Assembly: GCA_013285595.1 (NCBI GenBank)
Contig: JABDHF010000013.1
Coordinates: forward strand, 1 to 45,181
Origin: Bacteroidota bacterium
GTDB lineage: Bacteria > Bacteroidota > Bacteroidia > Chitinophagales > Chitinophagaceae
Direction: 5' to 3'
Length of the DNA: 45,181 bases
The notes below the pieces were generated by a model, which had not been told where the DNA came from, made no database searches, and saw nothing but the letters and a program-made list of their open reading frames with translations. Positions 8,187-17,113 of this stretch are shown here, one piece after another. Positions within the stretch are counted from its first letter, which is position 1. Every line of letters starts with the position of its first letter. Position numbers and translations under genes: made by a program.

Positions 8187-9312
8187 TCTATACCAAAATA
8201 TTCTTACGGAAGACATCTTAACTGATGTATGCCGAAGAATAACCGGACGTGCAGAATTTACAGTTGCGTTTGACAATACTGGCTATAATAAGGGGCGTTT
8301 GGCAATATTAGAATACCAGGGAAATACAAGCTATATCTCCTTTTCTGAAACAGAGAACACGGGCAGGAATTCAAGTTTTCAGAGTTTCCCGAGTGCGCTG
8401 GTAAGCTATCATCGTGCAGGAAATCTAAACAAAGAAATTTATTTTTATTTTCTTCCTTCTGAGGGGAATAATGAAACGCCGTATTTCATCTTTATGTATC
8501 GGCTTATGAAAACAGCTGGAACGATATTATTGAACGAGGATCAGTATTTAGAAAATGACATCACCCCATTTAATTCGGTTTCGGATTTAATTGCTCAAAG
8601 AGATCTGAACAGAGGGAGAAATAGAGGGAATAGTTCGACCTATGTGACCGTTGATGAAGATGATACCGTGCAAATATTTGGTAAAACGTACGGTGCCAGT
8701 AAGTACGAAACAACATTATTGTGCCTGGCAATTTATGAAGTAAACAGTAAGGTAGAATTGTATGAGATCGGGGAAGGAGGGCTAAGAGAATTGCCTGAGC
8801 TGGCAAGGGAGGTAATTGTATCTCTTGGTATCAGGGTTATTACGTCAGATTTAGTCATTGAACGGGACCAGGAAGAATTTGAAAACAATGATAGCTTACG
8901 CTCCCCAACTTATATTTATAATCTTTTGGAAAAACTTGGAGAGAAGAAATGTTCATTATGTGATTGTGAGGTACCACAAATAATTCAAGGCGCTCATATT
9001 TGGCCCGTGGCAAGCATAAAGAGGCTGCGGGATATTAATCAAGACGCTAAACTTCAGTCGGCACTTGACGGCAATAACGGTCTTTGGCTTTGTAATAATC
9101 ATCACAAACTATTTGATATTGACTATCTCTATATCAATGAGGAAGGGGTAATAAAATACAAGTCAACTATTCCAAGAGGTTATGAAGAATATATTTGCGG
9201 CTTAACAGTAAAGCGGCAGATACCAGGCAATATAATGACAGCTAATTTTTTGCAATATCTCGAAAAACGAAACATCCGGCTAAATGAGAACGACTATAGC
9301 TTAGTTAGATAG
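8128..9312 (+). CDS. HNH-type restriction endonuclease partner of the double methyltransferase
   Basis: A 394-residue protein whose first 59 bp overlap the methyltransferase gene in another frame, implying translational coupling. The C-terminal third is an HNH domain of HNH_2 style: C275xxC278, AH290IWPVA, DGNNGLWLCNNHHKLFD (316-330), giving H290, N317 and H325/H326 as likely metal or catalytic residues and a Cys-based zinc knuckle. The first ~240 residues have no recognised motif and probably read the DNA target. Position directly after a modification enzyme supports a restriction role, but this is not proven. Starts at 8128, 8131 or 8137 are possible. It shares the AT-rich composition of the methyltransferase. 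Confidence 0.8.
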   Translation: MMRMPIPHFIIKNRFQKRLDLYQNILTEDILTDVCRRITGRAEFTVAFDNTGYNKGRLAILEYQGNTSYISFSETENTGRNSSFQSFPSALVSYHRAGNLNKEIYFYFLPSEGNNETPYFIFMYRLMKTAGTILLNEDQYLENDITPFNSVSDLIAQRDLNRGRNRGNSSTYVTVDEDDTVQIFGKTYGASKYETTLLCLAIYEVNSKVELYEIGEGGLRELPELAREVIVSLGIRVITSDLVIERDQEEFENNDSLRSPTYIYNLLEKLGEKKCSLCDCEVPQIIQGAHIWPVASIKRLRDINQDAKLQSALDGNNGLWLCNNHHKLFDIDYLYINEEGVIKYKSTIPRGYEEYICGLTVKRQIPGNIMTANFLQYLEKRNIRLNENDYSLVR

Positions 9313-9572
9313 TATTCAGAAAGTCGTCAAAGATGCTGAATGGTACTGCTTTGCTGACAGAGTACCGGGCCTATATCAGGATAAGATAAAGCCGTGTTAA
9401 TCTTCATGCAATAACATCTTAATTGGGATGTAAGGCGCTGATTAGCCTTTTACCTTCCTTTCACTTTGTACAATAATTTATACATTCAATTTTGTTAATG
9501 ATTTACTAATAATCCGTAAATTTAACTATCTGTTGATAAAAATCATTACTTCACCGCCCCAAATTAACTAGT
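9313..9572. other. Intergenic region between restriction cassette and glycosidase gene
   Basis: About 260 bases, AT-rich toward the right. A 30-residue open stretch at 9305-9400 (KDAEWYCFADRVPG, then LYQDKIKPC and stop) has the look of a protein C-terminus but has no start of its own; it may be a gene remnant. No terminator hairpin or exact TAnnTTTG box was found before the GTG start at 9573. Confidence 0.4.
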
Positions 9573-12500
9573 GTGAAAAAAATCATTTATTTTGTAATGT
9601 TATTTGTATGTCTTTGGCATACAGGTTATTCTCTTACTGCTATTACCGGCACTAAGAGTTTGTGCGCGGCGTCAACAACTGCATTGAGCGATGCAACCGC
9701 AGGGGGTACCTGGCACAGCGGCAATACTGCGGTGGCTACATTAACCAGCAGCTCGGGTACGGTGCATGGGGTGGCTGCGGGCACTGCTGTTATTTCTTAT
9801 ACCAAGTCGGGAGTAGTGGTGACTGCGGTGGTTACAGTGAATCCACTGCCTAATGCGGGGACCATTAGCGGTACTGCAACGGTGTGCACGTCGCACACTA
9901 CATTGCTTAGCAATGCTACGGCGGGTGGCGCATGGAGCAGCACGGCTACGGCAATAGCCACGGTGAACACTACAGGCACGGTATACGCGGTGGCTGCGGG
10001 CAATGCTACTATCAGCTACACACTTACCAATGGCTGTGGCACAAGAGCGGCTACGAAGGTGGTAACTGTGAGTGCACTGCCAGTGGCGGGGAGCATTACC
10101 GGCACTGCTACGGTATGCGCCGGGCATACCACAACGCTAAGCGACGCCGCGGGTAGTGGTGTATGGAGCAGTACGATAACCGGTATAGCTACAATCAATA
10201 CATCGGGCAAAGTAACTGCGGTGGCTGCGGGTACCACTATCATCAGCTATACTAAGACCAGCACATGTGGCGCAGTGGCTGCAACGGTTGTAGTAACGGT
10301 GAGCGCGGCGCCCGTTGCGGCAACCATATCGGGCGCATCTGCGGTGTGCGTAGCAGCTACTACGGCGCTCTTAGCATCGGCTGGTGGTGGCGTATGGAGC
10401 AGCTCTGCCACGAGTAATGCAGTGGTAGGAGCCACAGGTATTGTAACCGGGGTATCTACAGGGACGACCAACATAAAATATACAATCGCCAATACATGCG
10501 GGAGCACTGTAACTACTAAGGCTGTAACGGTGAATGGCCTGCCAAGCGCGGGCTCTGTAAGTGGCACAGCTAAGGCTTGCCCGGGTGCTACGGCTACTTT
10601 AACAGCATCTGTAAGCGGTGGTGCGTGGAGCAGCTCGGCAACGGGCATTGCAGTGGTGAATACAAGTGGGGTGGTGAGTGGTGTAACATCCGGCATTGCC
10701 ACTATCAGCTATACCTCTATCAATGGCTGCGGCAGTGTAGTGGCTACAAAGATATTTACAGTGAACTCTTTACCGGCTACCGGTGCTATTACTGTGCCTG
10801 GTATGGCATGTGTGGGCACCACGACTACGCTTACTGATGCCGGGATAACCGGCGGCAGCTGGAGCAGCGCTACTACTGCGGTGGCTAATATAAATCACTC
10901 TTCGGGTATACTTACGGGCGTATCTGTGGGTACGACTACTATCAGCTATACGCTGAGCAATACTTGCGGCAGCGCTGCGGCTACGGCCGTTGTTACTGTG
11001 GGCACATTACCTGTTGCGGGTGCTGTAACAGGCGCGGCGGCAACCTGCCTGCCGGGCACTATAGCGCTATCAGCTACCAGTGGTGCAGGTGGTGTGTGGA
11101 GCAGTGGGGAAATGGGCGTGGCCACGGTAAGTAGCGCAGGTGTTGCTAGCGGTGTATCTGCGGGTACTGCAAGCATCAGCTATACCTCTACGAATACCTG
11201 CGGCAGTGTTTCGGCAACAGCGGTGGTTACTATAAATGCAGTACCTGCGCCGGGCGCTATTACGGGTATTACTACCACATCGATAGGTGGCCCAGGTACG
11301 GCACTTAGCAATAGCCTGACGGGCGGTACATGGAACAGCACGACTACCGCGGTGGCAACAGTAAACGCCGGCGGTATAGTAACCGGAGTATCGGCAGGTA
11401 CTACTATGATCAGTTATACCGTTACCAATAGCTGCGGCACGGCGACGGTGACTACCGTGGTAACAGTTAGCGCAATAACCGTAGTTAGCACAGGCACGCT
11501 GATGCATGGCAAAATACCTATTGACGCTAACAGGTGGTACCAGCTGAACAACGTAAGTAATGGCCTGCAAGGGCTGTTTGACAGTGTGCTTGATGAAAGT
11601 GTAGAAACAGGATGGGGTAAGATACTGGACCAGTACGATGCTTACTACCCTGTAATGCCGGGTGAGCAGATAAATATTGACAGCATAAAATTTTATGATG
11701 GGGAAGGTACCAATGAAGATGATCCGTTTACGTTGTACTATATCGACTCGCTATGGAACAGGGTGCAGATAGCTACATTTGTTGGAAGCCGCTATAATAG
11801 CTGGGTAGGGCCAGACCCGACCTCGCTTGATAATTATAACCTGGCAGTGGCTGCACATAATGTGAAGTACCTGCTGATAAGGTGTACTGGCACGTACCCT
11901 AACGAGATGATGCTGTTTGGCTCTTACATAGCGCCTAATGCTGTGCCTGCGGTGCCGGCGAAAACGATAAGGCTGAGCCAGGAATTTGGCGTGAATGGCT
12001 TTGAATGGAACTTTGAAGACCCTAACGACCCGTCTATTGTTGACTCAGGCATGATGACCGCAGTAAAGAGCTTTACTGCAGTACGGCATTACCTGGACTG
12101 GGAAAAACTGGAGCCAACACAAGGGGGCTATACGTTTAACCCCGCACACGACGGCAGCTGGAATTATGACACCATGTATGCCCGATGCAAAACCGATGGT
12201 ATAGAAGTGCTGGCTGATATAAAAACACAGCCTGACTGGCTGATAGCCACTTACCCGCACAGCAAGCAGGATGCAGAAAACGTACCGGTGCCTTATGGCA
12301 GCGATTTTACGGCTCCGGCATCTTATATAAAGCAGGCTAAGGTGGCTTTCCAGTTTGCGGCGCGGTATGGATATAACCCGCTGGTGAGCTCATCATTGCT
12401 AAGCGTGGACCCTACTACAAGATGGACAGGCGACCCCGCGAATGTGGTGAAGAAAGGCCTGGGCCTTATTAAATACATAGAGTGTGATAACGAGCGCGAC

Positions 12501-13727
12501 AAATGGTGGAAAGGCAGAAATGCCTACCAGACAGGGCGTGAATATGCAGCAAATATGTCGGCATTCTATGATGGTAACCGGAATACTATGGGCCCGGGGG
12601 CAGGCGTGAAAAATGCAGACTCAACCATGAAGGTAGTGATGGGGGGCGTTGCATTGCCAAGCACCGATTACTTCAGGGGAATGATAGACTGGTGTAAAGA
12701 ATTCAGGGGTTATAATGCCGATGGGTCTGTGAACCTTTGCTGGGATGTGATCAACTACCACATATATCCGTGCGATGGCTCAACGCAGGGCCTGGCACCA
12801 GAAGTAGCCCATGCGGACTCTACAGCTATCAACTTTGTGCATGCGGCGCATATGTACGCAAAAGATATGCCGGTGTGGGTAACAGAAACGGGTTATGACA
12901 TAAACCAGGAAAGCTCGCTGAAAGCAATACCTATAGGCAGCAAGAGCGCACAGCAGACACAGGCCGACTGGAGCCTTAGGAATGCCCTGCTGTATGCACG
13001 GTGCGGGGTAGAGCGCACATTCTTTTACGAGATGTATGACGATGATACGAGCAACCCTACTAACTATGCTTCTTCAGGCTTTATTAACCCAGACCATTCG
13101 CGCAAGCCTGAGGCTGATTACCTATACCAGGCCAACAGGCTGATGGGGAACTACGCGTACCAGGAAACGATAAGCACGAACCCACTGGTAGACAGGTATG
13201 AGCTGGCAGGGCATTCGGCATATGTGCTGGTGAAGCCAACAGAAGATGGATCTTCGGTGGCTTATTCCTTGACATTGCCGGGCAGCCCGGCGGCGGTAAA
13301 TGTGTACCAGCCGGTGGCTGGCCAGGATAGCATGAGTGTAACCAGTATGGTGACAACCGGCAGCAGTGTATCGCTGACGGTTACTGAGACGCCGATGTTT
13401 GTGACTGTTGGCGCGCCGTTGTCTGGTGGCCGCCACTCAGCGCCTGCGAGTGTAGTGAATAATGTTTTCGCACAATCGGTGCTGGTATATCCAAACCCTG
13501 CTGCGGGCACTGTTAATTTGAGCATTGAGAATGATAAGGAAGGCGATGTAAGCGTGGCGCTGTATAATGCCGCGGGCGTTGCTTTTGGCAACTATTCATT
13601 TAAAAAGCAGCCAGGAAGGTTTGTGCAGACAATAGACATCAGTTCATTGGCCGGAGGAATATATTTTATGGATATAGCCTGTGCTGGCGATAAAACTATT
13701 AAGAAGATAATTAAGGTAAACCAATAA
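9573..13727 (+). CDS. Secreted clan GH-A glycoside hydrolase with eight Big2 repeats and T9SS sorting domain
   Basis: A 1384-residue exported protein starting at GTG 9573 with a signal peptide (residues 1-20). Residues ~24-635 are eight tandem Big2 Ig-like repeats of ~77 residues. Residues ~640-790 look like a discoidin/CBM-type beta-sandwich. Residues ~797-1195 form a TIM-barrel resembling clan GH-A enzymes (GH39/GH5-like): CDNE with E974 as likely acid/base and VWVTETGYD with E1105 as likely nucleophile. The order and ~130-residue spacing fit the clan. Residues ~1300-1384 are a T9SS type A sorting domain (VYPNPAAGTVNLS ... GGIYFMDI). The predicted role is cleavage of an extracellular polysaccharide; substrate and exact GH family are uncertain. 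No SusC/SusD genes are nearby. A terminator follows. Confidence 0.85.
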   Translation: MKKIIYFVMLFVCLWHTGYSLTAITGTKSLCAASTTALSDATAGGTWHSGNTAVATLTSSSGTVHGVAAGTAVISYTKSGVVVTAVVTVNPLPNAGTISGTATVCTSHTTLLSNATAGGAWSSTATAIATVNTTGTVYAVAAGNATISYTLTNGCGTRAATKVVTVSALPVAGSITGTATVCAGHTTTLSDAAGSGVWSSTITGIATINTSGKVTAVAAGTTIISYTKTSTCGAVAATVVVTVSAAPVAATISGASAVCVAATTALLASAGGGVWSSSATSNAVVGATGIVTGVSTGTTNIKYTIANTCGSTVTTKAVTVNGLPSAGSVSGTAKACPGATATLTASVSGGAWSSSATGIAVVNTSGVVSGVTSGIATISYTSINGCGSVVATKIFTVNSLPATGAITVPGMACVGTTTTLTDAGITGGSWSSATTAVANINHSSGILTGVSVGTTTISYTLSNTCGSAAATAVVTVGTLPVAGAVTGAAATCLPGTIALSATSGAGGVWSSGEMGVATVSSAGVASGVSAGTASISYTSTNTCGSVSATAVVTINAVPAPGAITGITTTSIGGPGTALSNSLTGGTWNSTTTAVATVNAGGIVTGVSAGTTMISYTVTNSCGTATVTTVVTVSAITVVSTGTLMHGKIPIDANRWYQLNNVSNGLQGLFDSVLDESVETGWGKILDQYDAYYPVMPGEQINIDSIKFYDGEGTNEDDPFTLYYIDSLWNRVQIATFVGSRYNSWVGPDPTSLDNYNLAVAAHNVKYLLIRCTGTYPNEMMLFGSYIAPNAVPAVPAKTIRLSQEFGVNGFEWNFEDPNDPSIVDSGMMTAVKSFTAVRHYLDWEKLEPTQGGYTFNPAHDGSWNYDTMYARCKTDGIEVLADIKTQPDWLIATYPHSKQDAENVPVPYGSDFTAPASYIKQAKVAFQFAARYGYNPLVSSSLLSVDPTTRWTGDPANVVKKGLGLIKYIECDNERDKWWKGRNAYQTGREYAANMSAFYDGNRNTMGPGAGVKNADSTMKVVMGGVALPSTDYFRGMIDWCKEFRGYNADGSVNLCWDVINYHIYPCDGSTQGLAPEVAHADSTAINFVHAAHMYAKDMPVWVTETGYDINQESSLKAIPIGSKSAQQTQADWSLRNALLYARCGVERTFFYEMYDDDTSNPTNYASSGFINPDHSRKPEADYLYQANRLMGNYAYQETISTNPLVDRYELAGHSAYVLVKPTEDGSSVAYSLTLPGSPAAVNVYQPVAGQDSMSVTSMVTTGSSVSLTVTETPMFVTVGAPLSGGRHSAPASVVNNVFAQSVLVYPNPAAGTVNLSIENDKEGDVSVALYNAAGVAFGNYSFKKQPGRFVQTIDISSLAGGIYFMDIACAGDKTIKKIIKVNQ

Positions 13728-13753
13728 GCATTTGCCAGTATGATTTCCTATAG

Positions 13754-13785
13754 TAGCCCCGTGTTTTGCGGGGCTATTTCTATTA
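13754..13785 (+). terminator. Intrinsic terminator after the glycosidase gene
   Basis: TAGCCCCG (13754-13761) pairs perfectly with CGGGGCTA (13769-13776) around a 7-base loop, followed by TTTCTATT. It lies 26 bases past the 13727 stop. The opposite strand has no T-run, so it serves mainly the plus-strand gene. Confidence 0.75.
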
Positions 13786-13793
13786 ATACATTG

Positions 13794-14744
13794 CTAACCT
13801 TTAACAACTCCCCGCCGATACAAAAGCCCTATTACGATACCACTAAGCAAGCCGCCTATGTGGGCCGCATTATCGGTATTGCCTTCCAGGCCATAGAGGA
13901 GGTTGAGTAACACGAAAAAGAGGATGCTGCGGAGCATTGTTTTTCGCAGGGTTTTCTGGATGTAGTTTGTGGTGAGGAGGGAGAGAAACACGCCGTACAT
14001 GCCGAAGATAGCCCCTGAGGCGCCTACACCTACACTGGCGGGATGCATGACAATGCTCATAAGCCCGGCGCATATACCGGTAAGTATGTAGGCTACGAGA
14101 AACCTGTACTTGCCTATCAATGGCTCGAGGAACATGCCGATGTAGAGCAGGGCGAATGTATTCATGATAATGTGCATGGCGCCAGCATGTAAAAACATAT
14201 AGGTTACCAGCCGCCACCATTCACCCTGTATTACAGCAGGGCCCAGGTTGCCGCCCCACAGGTAAAGCTGCATAGCTGTGGGGTGCATAAAAGAAATACC
14301 CGACAATATCATAGCCAGGAACACGAGCGCATTTGCATATACTAATATGGGGGTAACCTTGTAGCTTTTGGAAATTAGGAGCGCGCCATACTTTTCGCGG
14401 TGCATGGGGTGCAGGTTGCGGTCGGCAATTTTTACTTCGTTTATTGCTTGTGCAATTGCGCTTTGCAGGGCATCCAGATTTCTCTGTGCGTTCTGTTCAT
14501 CGTGATAATATTCGTTTGCAGGGCGGCTTTGCAGGCATGCTTTTCCCGGTGCTATTGTCGCTGTTATAATTTCGCCGGGAGCATCAATATTGGGGGTGAG
14601 GCACTCTATGCTATTACTGCTTATATATGTTACCTGCCAGTGCAGCTTTTCTATTGCTCTCCGCACTATAGCGAGATATTGCGGTGGGGTGAATTTATGC
14701 AGCGGTATTTCCCTGACCTCCATCTCTGCACATGCAACTTCCAT
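13794..14744 (-). CDS. Rhomboid family intramembrane serine protease
   Basis: A 316-residue protein with a soluble N-terminal part (~1-125) and a six-helix rhomboid domain. The catalytic dyad is visible: S243 in GASGAIFG and H295 in AAHIGG. The oxyanion-side motif H191xxxN195 (HIIMN) and the L1-loop WWR (176-178) are present. Such proteases cut transmembrane segments of client proteins in the inner membrane. An exact TAnnTTTG box at 14760-14767 supports the ATG at 14744; a second ATG lies 21 bases inside. No obvious substrate is encoded next to it. Confidence 0.9.
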   Translation of the reverse strand: MEVACAEMEVREIPLHKFTPPQYLAIVRRAIEKLHWQVTYISSNSIECLTPNIDAPGEIITATIAPGKACLQSRPANEYYHDEQNAQRNLDALQSAIAQAINEVKIADRNLHPMHREKYGALLISKSYKVTPILVYANALVFLAMILSGISFMHPTAMQLYLWGGNLGPAVIQGEWWRLVTYMFLHAGAMHIIMNTFALLYIGMFLEPLIGKYRFLVAYILTGICAGLMSIVMHPASVGVGASGAIFGMYGVFLSLLTTNYIQKTLRKTMLRSILFFVLLNLLYGLEGNTDNAAHIGGLLSGIVIGLLYRRGVVKG

Positions 14745-14759
14745 TCAAGAATATTTTTA

Positions 14760-14767
14760 CAAATGTA
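14760..14767 (-). promoter_or_regulatory. -7 promoter box for the rhomboid gene
   Basis: The minus-strand sequence TACATTTG matches TAnnTTTG exactly and ends 15 bases before the ATG at 14744, giving a leader of about 10 bases. Confidence 0.5.
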
Positions 14768-14843
14768 GGCGTATGGCAGACATGCCATTATCGGATAATA
14801 CTAAGATGGCATTAGTATTGCTGATAATGCGGGGTTACTTTGC

Positions 14844-15185
14844 TTATTTCTGCAATAGTTTAATCAAAGCAACAGCCTGGTTATATTCTTCATTTTTGGC
14901 GGCATATAAAAGTGTAATGGCTTTGTGGTCGCGGATGTCGGCGTGCAGTTCTGCCAGCGCTGCGGAACTATTTATTTCTTTATGATATTTCGTAACAAAC
15001 TCTTTCCATTTTTCAGGTTCGTGGTTGAACCATTTTCTCAGTTCATTAGAGGGTGCAATATCCTTTAGCCACTTATCTATGTGTGCATCTTCTTTTTTAA
15101 TGCCGCGCGGCCATAGCCTGTCTACCAGTATACGGTAGCCGTCATCCTTTGCCACAGGCTCATAGACTCGTTTGATCCTGATCAT
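14844..15185 (-). CDS. DUF488 family protein (YeaO-like)
   Basis: A 113-residue protein with the family signature near the N-terminus: RIKRVYEP, then RILVDRLWPRGIKKED and DKWLKDIAPS, and later LRKWFNHEPEKW and ITLLYAAKNE. Length and motif order fit the YeaO branch of DUF488. Its biochemical function is not established. It is cytoplasmic, with no signal peptide. It stands 88 bp downstream of the alpha/beta hydrolase gene on the same strand and may have its own promoter. Confidence 0.85.
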   Translation of the reverse strand: MIRIKRVYEPVAKDDGYRILVDRLWPRGIKKEDAHIDKWLKDIAPSNELRKWFNHEPEKWKEFVTKYHKEINSSAALAELHADIRDHKAITLLYAAKNEEYNQAVALIKLLQK

Positions 15186-15274
15186 AAGCTTTCAAACAGG
15201 TTTTATACAGTAACTATCGCACAAAAATCATGCAAATAACTTGATTAGGCAAAACAAGGCTTAGACAGCCCGTT

Positions 15275-16126
15275 TTACACAGGCAAAAACTCGTTTATAG
15301 CGGCTACTATTTCCTTTGCCCCTTCGCCGTAGAGCATGGTTTGGTGGTTGCCGTCTACGCCTTCATACGTGGCATGGGGCATCATTTCTACGGTTTCTTT
15401 GGCTATATAGTCGGGCAGCAACGGTTCGCCCATGGTATAGTTATCCAAGGCGTTTATGAGCAGGGTATGCTGCTTTATTTGCGGTATGGTTGTTTCCCAG
15501 TCTACGGTGCTTAGCGCTAACGATTTTTCTGTTATCGCCATAAGATTGGCGCGTGGTGTTACATGTCCTTTCGGCAGGTCTTCCACGTCGGCACGGTAGT
15601 AGCTGAGCATTGCTGGATCCCAGAAGGTGAGGTAGGGCGCCTTTTTTACGTGCTCTATATATGCATTAAAGCTATGGTAAGTAGCCTCGAGCCGCGATAT
15701 TGCTTTCGACAGCATTTCTACTGCCTTTGGGTTCATTGCTTTTGCGGCATCCATTATCACCAGCCGCTCTACCACATCAGGATAGTTAGCGGCCAGATAA
15801 AAAGCCATGTACCCGCCAAAGGAGTGGCCACCCAGGTATATTTTCTCTTTCCCCAGGTGCTTTATCAGACCTAGTATGTCCTGCACATGCTCTTCCACTG
15901 TATAGCAAAATGCGGGCTTATCGCTGAGTCCGTTACCGCGCATATCGGGGCATATCACGTGGTAGCGTTCACCAAGGCCATCGGCCATCAAGCCATCGAA
16001 GGCGTGGCCATTAGCTGTGAGGCCGTGCAGCAGCAGCAACATAGGGCCGTCGCCGCCGTGGTCTACATAATTAAGGTTGATATTATTTACTGGTACTAAA
16101 TGCTCTTCATCGTGAAGTTGCGCCAT
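15275..16126 (-). CDS. Alpha/beta hydrolase
   Basis: A 283-residue classical alpha/beta hydrolase. The oxyanion-hole HG is at LLHGL (~31-36), the nucleophile S102 in GGHSFGG, and the C-terminal His is about H261 (DGNHQTMLYGEG). DMRGNGLSDKP matches the cap-proximal loop common in esterases, C-C bond hydrolases and epoxide or dehalogenase relatives. No signal peptide is present. It is 30 bp downstream of the 3-hydroxybutyrate dehydrogenase gene and probably co-transcribed. A role on a 3-hydroxyacyl ester is possible from context only; the substrate is unknown. Confidence 0.85.
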   Translation of the reverse strand: MAQLHDEEHLVPVNNINLNYVDHGGDGPMLLLLHGLTANGHAFDGLMADGLGERYHVICPDMRGNGLSDKPAFCYTVEEHVQDILGLIKHLGKEKIYLGGHSFGGYMAFYLAANYPDVVERLVIMDAAKAMNPKAVEMLSKAISRLEATYHSFNAYIEHVKKAPYLTFWDPAMLSYYRADVEDLPKGHVTPRANLMAITEKSLALSTVDWETTIPQIKQHTLLINALDNYTMGEPLLPDYIAKETVEMMPHATYEGVDGNHQTMLYGEGAKEIVAAINEFLPV

Positions 16127-16156
16127 GAAAAAAGTTGAGGATTAGATAAATGAAAA

Positions 16157-16927
16157 TTATTGCGCCGTCCAGCCAGCATCTACAGGCATAGCTATACCGG
16201 TAATGGTTTTGGCGTCGTCGCTGGCAAGGAACAGAGCCGTTTGCGCTAACAACTCTATGGGTATGAATTCTTTTACCGCATGGCGCTCCAGGAACACTTT
16301 TTCAATGACTTCTTTTTCGGTCATGTTGTGTGCCTTTGCCTGAGCTGGTATCTGCTGCTCTACCAGTGGGGTATCTACATAGCCGGGGCATATGGCATTG
16401 CAGGTAATTCCGTATGGGGCGCCCTCAAGCCCCATGGTCTTGGTAAAGCCTACTATGCCATGTTTAGCTGCCACATACGCGCTCTTGAACTCCGAAGCAC
16501 GTAACCCATGAGCTGAAGCTATATTGATGATGCGGCCAAATTTCTGTGCCTTCATTGCAGGCCAAACTGCTTTAGTAACATGAAATGCTGCCGACAGGTT
16601 TACTGCAATGATAGCATCCCACTTTTCATCGGGGAATTCATCTATAGGCGCTACAAACTGGATGCCGGCATTATTAACCAGCACATCTATAGTGCCGAAA
16701 GTCTTAATAGCATTGGCCACCATAGTGCGGATGGCATCGGGCTGCATGAGGTTGGCAGGAGAAAATGTGTGGGCTATTTTGTACTGATCAGCGACCTGCT
16801 GTGCTATTTCTGCGCCGTTTGGCTCCAGGCCGTTGAAAGCAACGTTGTATCCTTTTTCTGCAAATGCTTTTGCTATTCCCAGGCCTATACCGCTGGTGCT
16901 GCCTGTTATTAAGATCGTTTTTGACAC
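16157..16927 (-). CDS. D-3-hydroxybutyrate dehydrogenase (SDR family)
   Basis: A 256-residue short-chain dehydrogenase. The NAD-binding TGSTSGIGLGIA is at 8-19 and NNAG at 85-88, with the catalytic triad S138, Y151 and K155 in NIASAHGLRASEFKSAYVAAK. The segment ASAHGL...KSAYVAAKHGI.GFTK and the long lid region (EQQIPAQAKAHNMTE) are characteristic of bacterial D-beta-hydroxybutyrate dehydrogenases, which interconvert 3-hydroxybutyrate and acetoacetate with NAD. It is cytoplasmic. It leads a likely two-gene operon with the alpha/beta hydrolase. An exact promoter box lies 15 bases upstream. Confidence 0.88.
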   Translation of the reverse strand: MSKTILITGSTSGIGLGIAKAFAEKGYNVAFNGLEPNGAEIAQQVADQYKIAHTFSPANLMQPDAIRTMVANAIKTFGTIDVLVNNAGIQFVAPIDEFPDEKWDAIIAVNLSAAFHVTKAVWPAMKAQKFGRIINIASAHGLRASEFKSAYVAAKHGIVGFTKTMGLEGAPYGITCNAICPGYVDTPLVEQQIPAQAKAHNMTEKEVIEKVFLERHAVKEFIPIELLAQTALFLASDDAKTITGIAMPVDAGWTAQ

Positions 16928-16941
16928 AGTAAAAATTTTGG

Positions 16942-16949
16942 CAAACTTA
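16942..16949 (-). promoter_or_regulatory. -7 promoter box for the hydroxybutyrate dehydrogenase operon
   Basis: The minus-strand sequence TAAGTTTG is an exact TAnnTTTG match, ending 15 bases before the ATG at 16927. Confidence 0.5.
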
Positions 16950-17113
16950 GTGCTTTATGATGCCAATGAATGGTTAATTTTTTGCAGGAGAAGTGGAGTT
17001 GAAGTGAAATTATAATAAAGAAACAGATAAGGAAGATCTAATTTGAGTCATTACGGGCTCAATACTTTTTCATTTATAAAGAGTCACCGATATTATTCTT
17101 TTCTTTACGCTCT

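Noticed and set aside
8128-9312. FokI-type cleavage domain in the endonuclease
   Set aside because: The methyltransferase resembles M.FokI, but the partner has a clear CxxC...AH...N...HH HNH pattern and no visible PD-(D/E)XK motif.
10247-10702. Long antisense reading frames inside the Big2-coding regions
   Set aside because: They mirror the Thr/Gly/Val-rich repeat codons and have no independent protein features.
9640-11480. Regular ~230-bp direct repeats considered as CRISPR or mobile repeat
   Set aside because: They encode eight Big2 protein domains in one frame with diverged codons; there are no short identical repeats with unique spacers.
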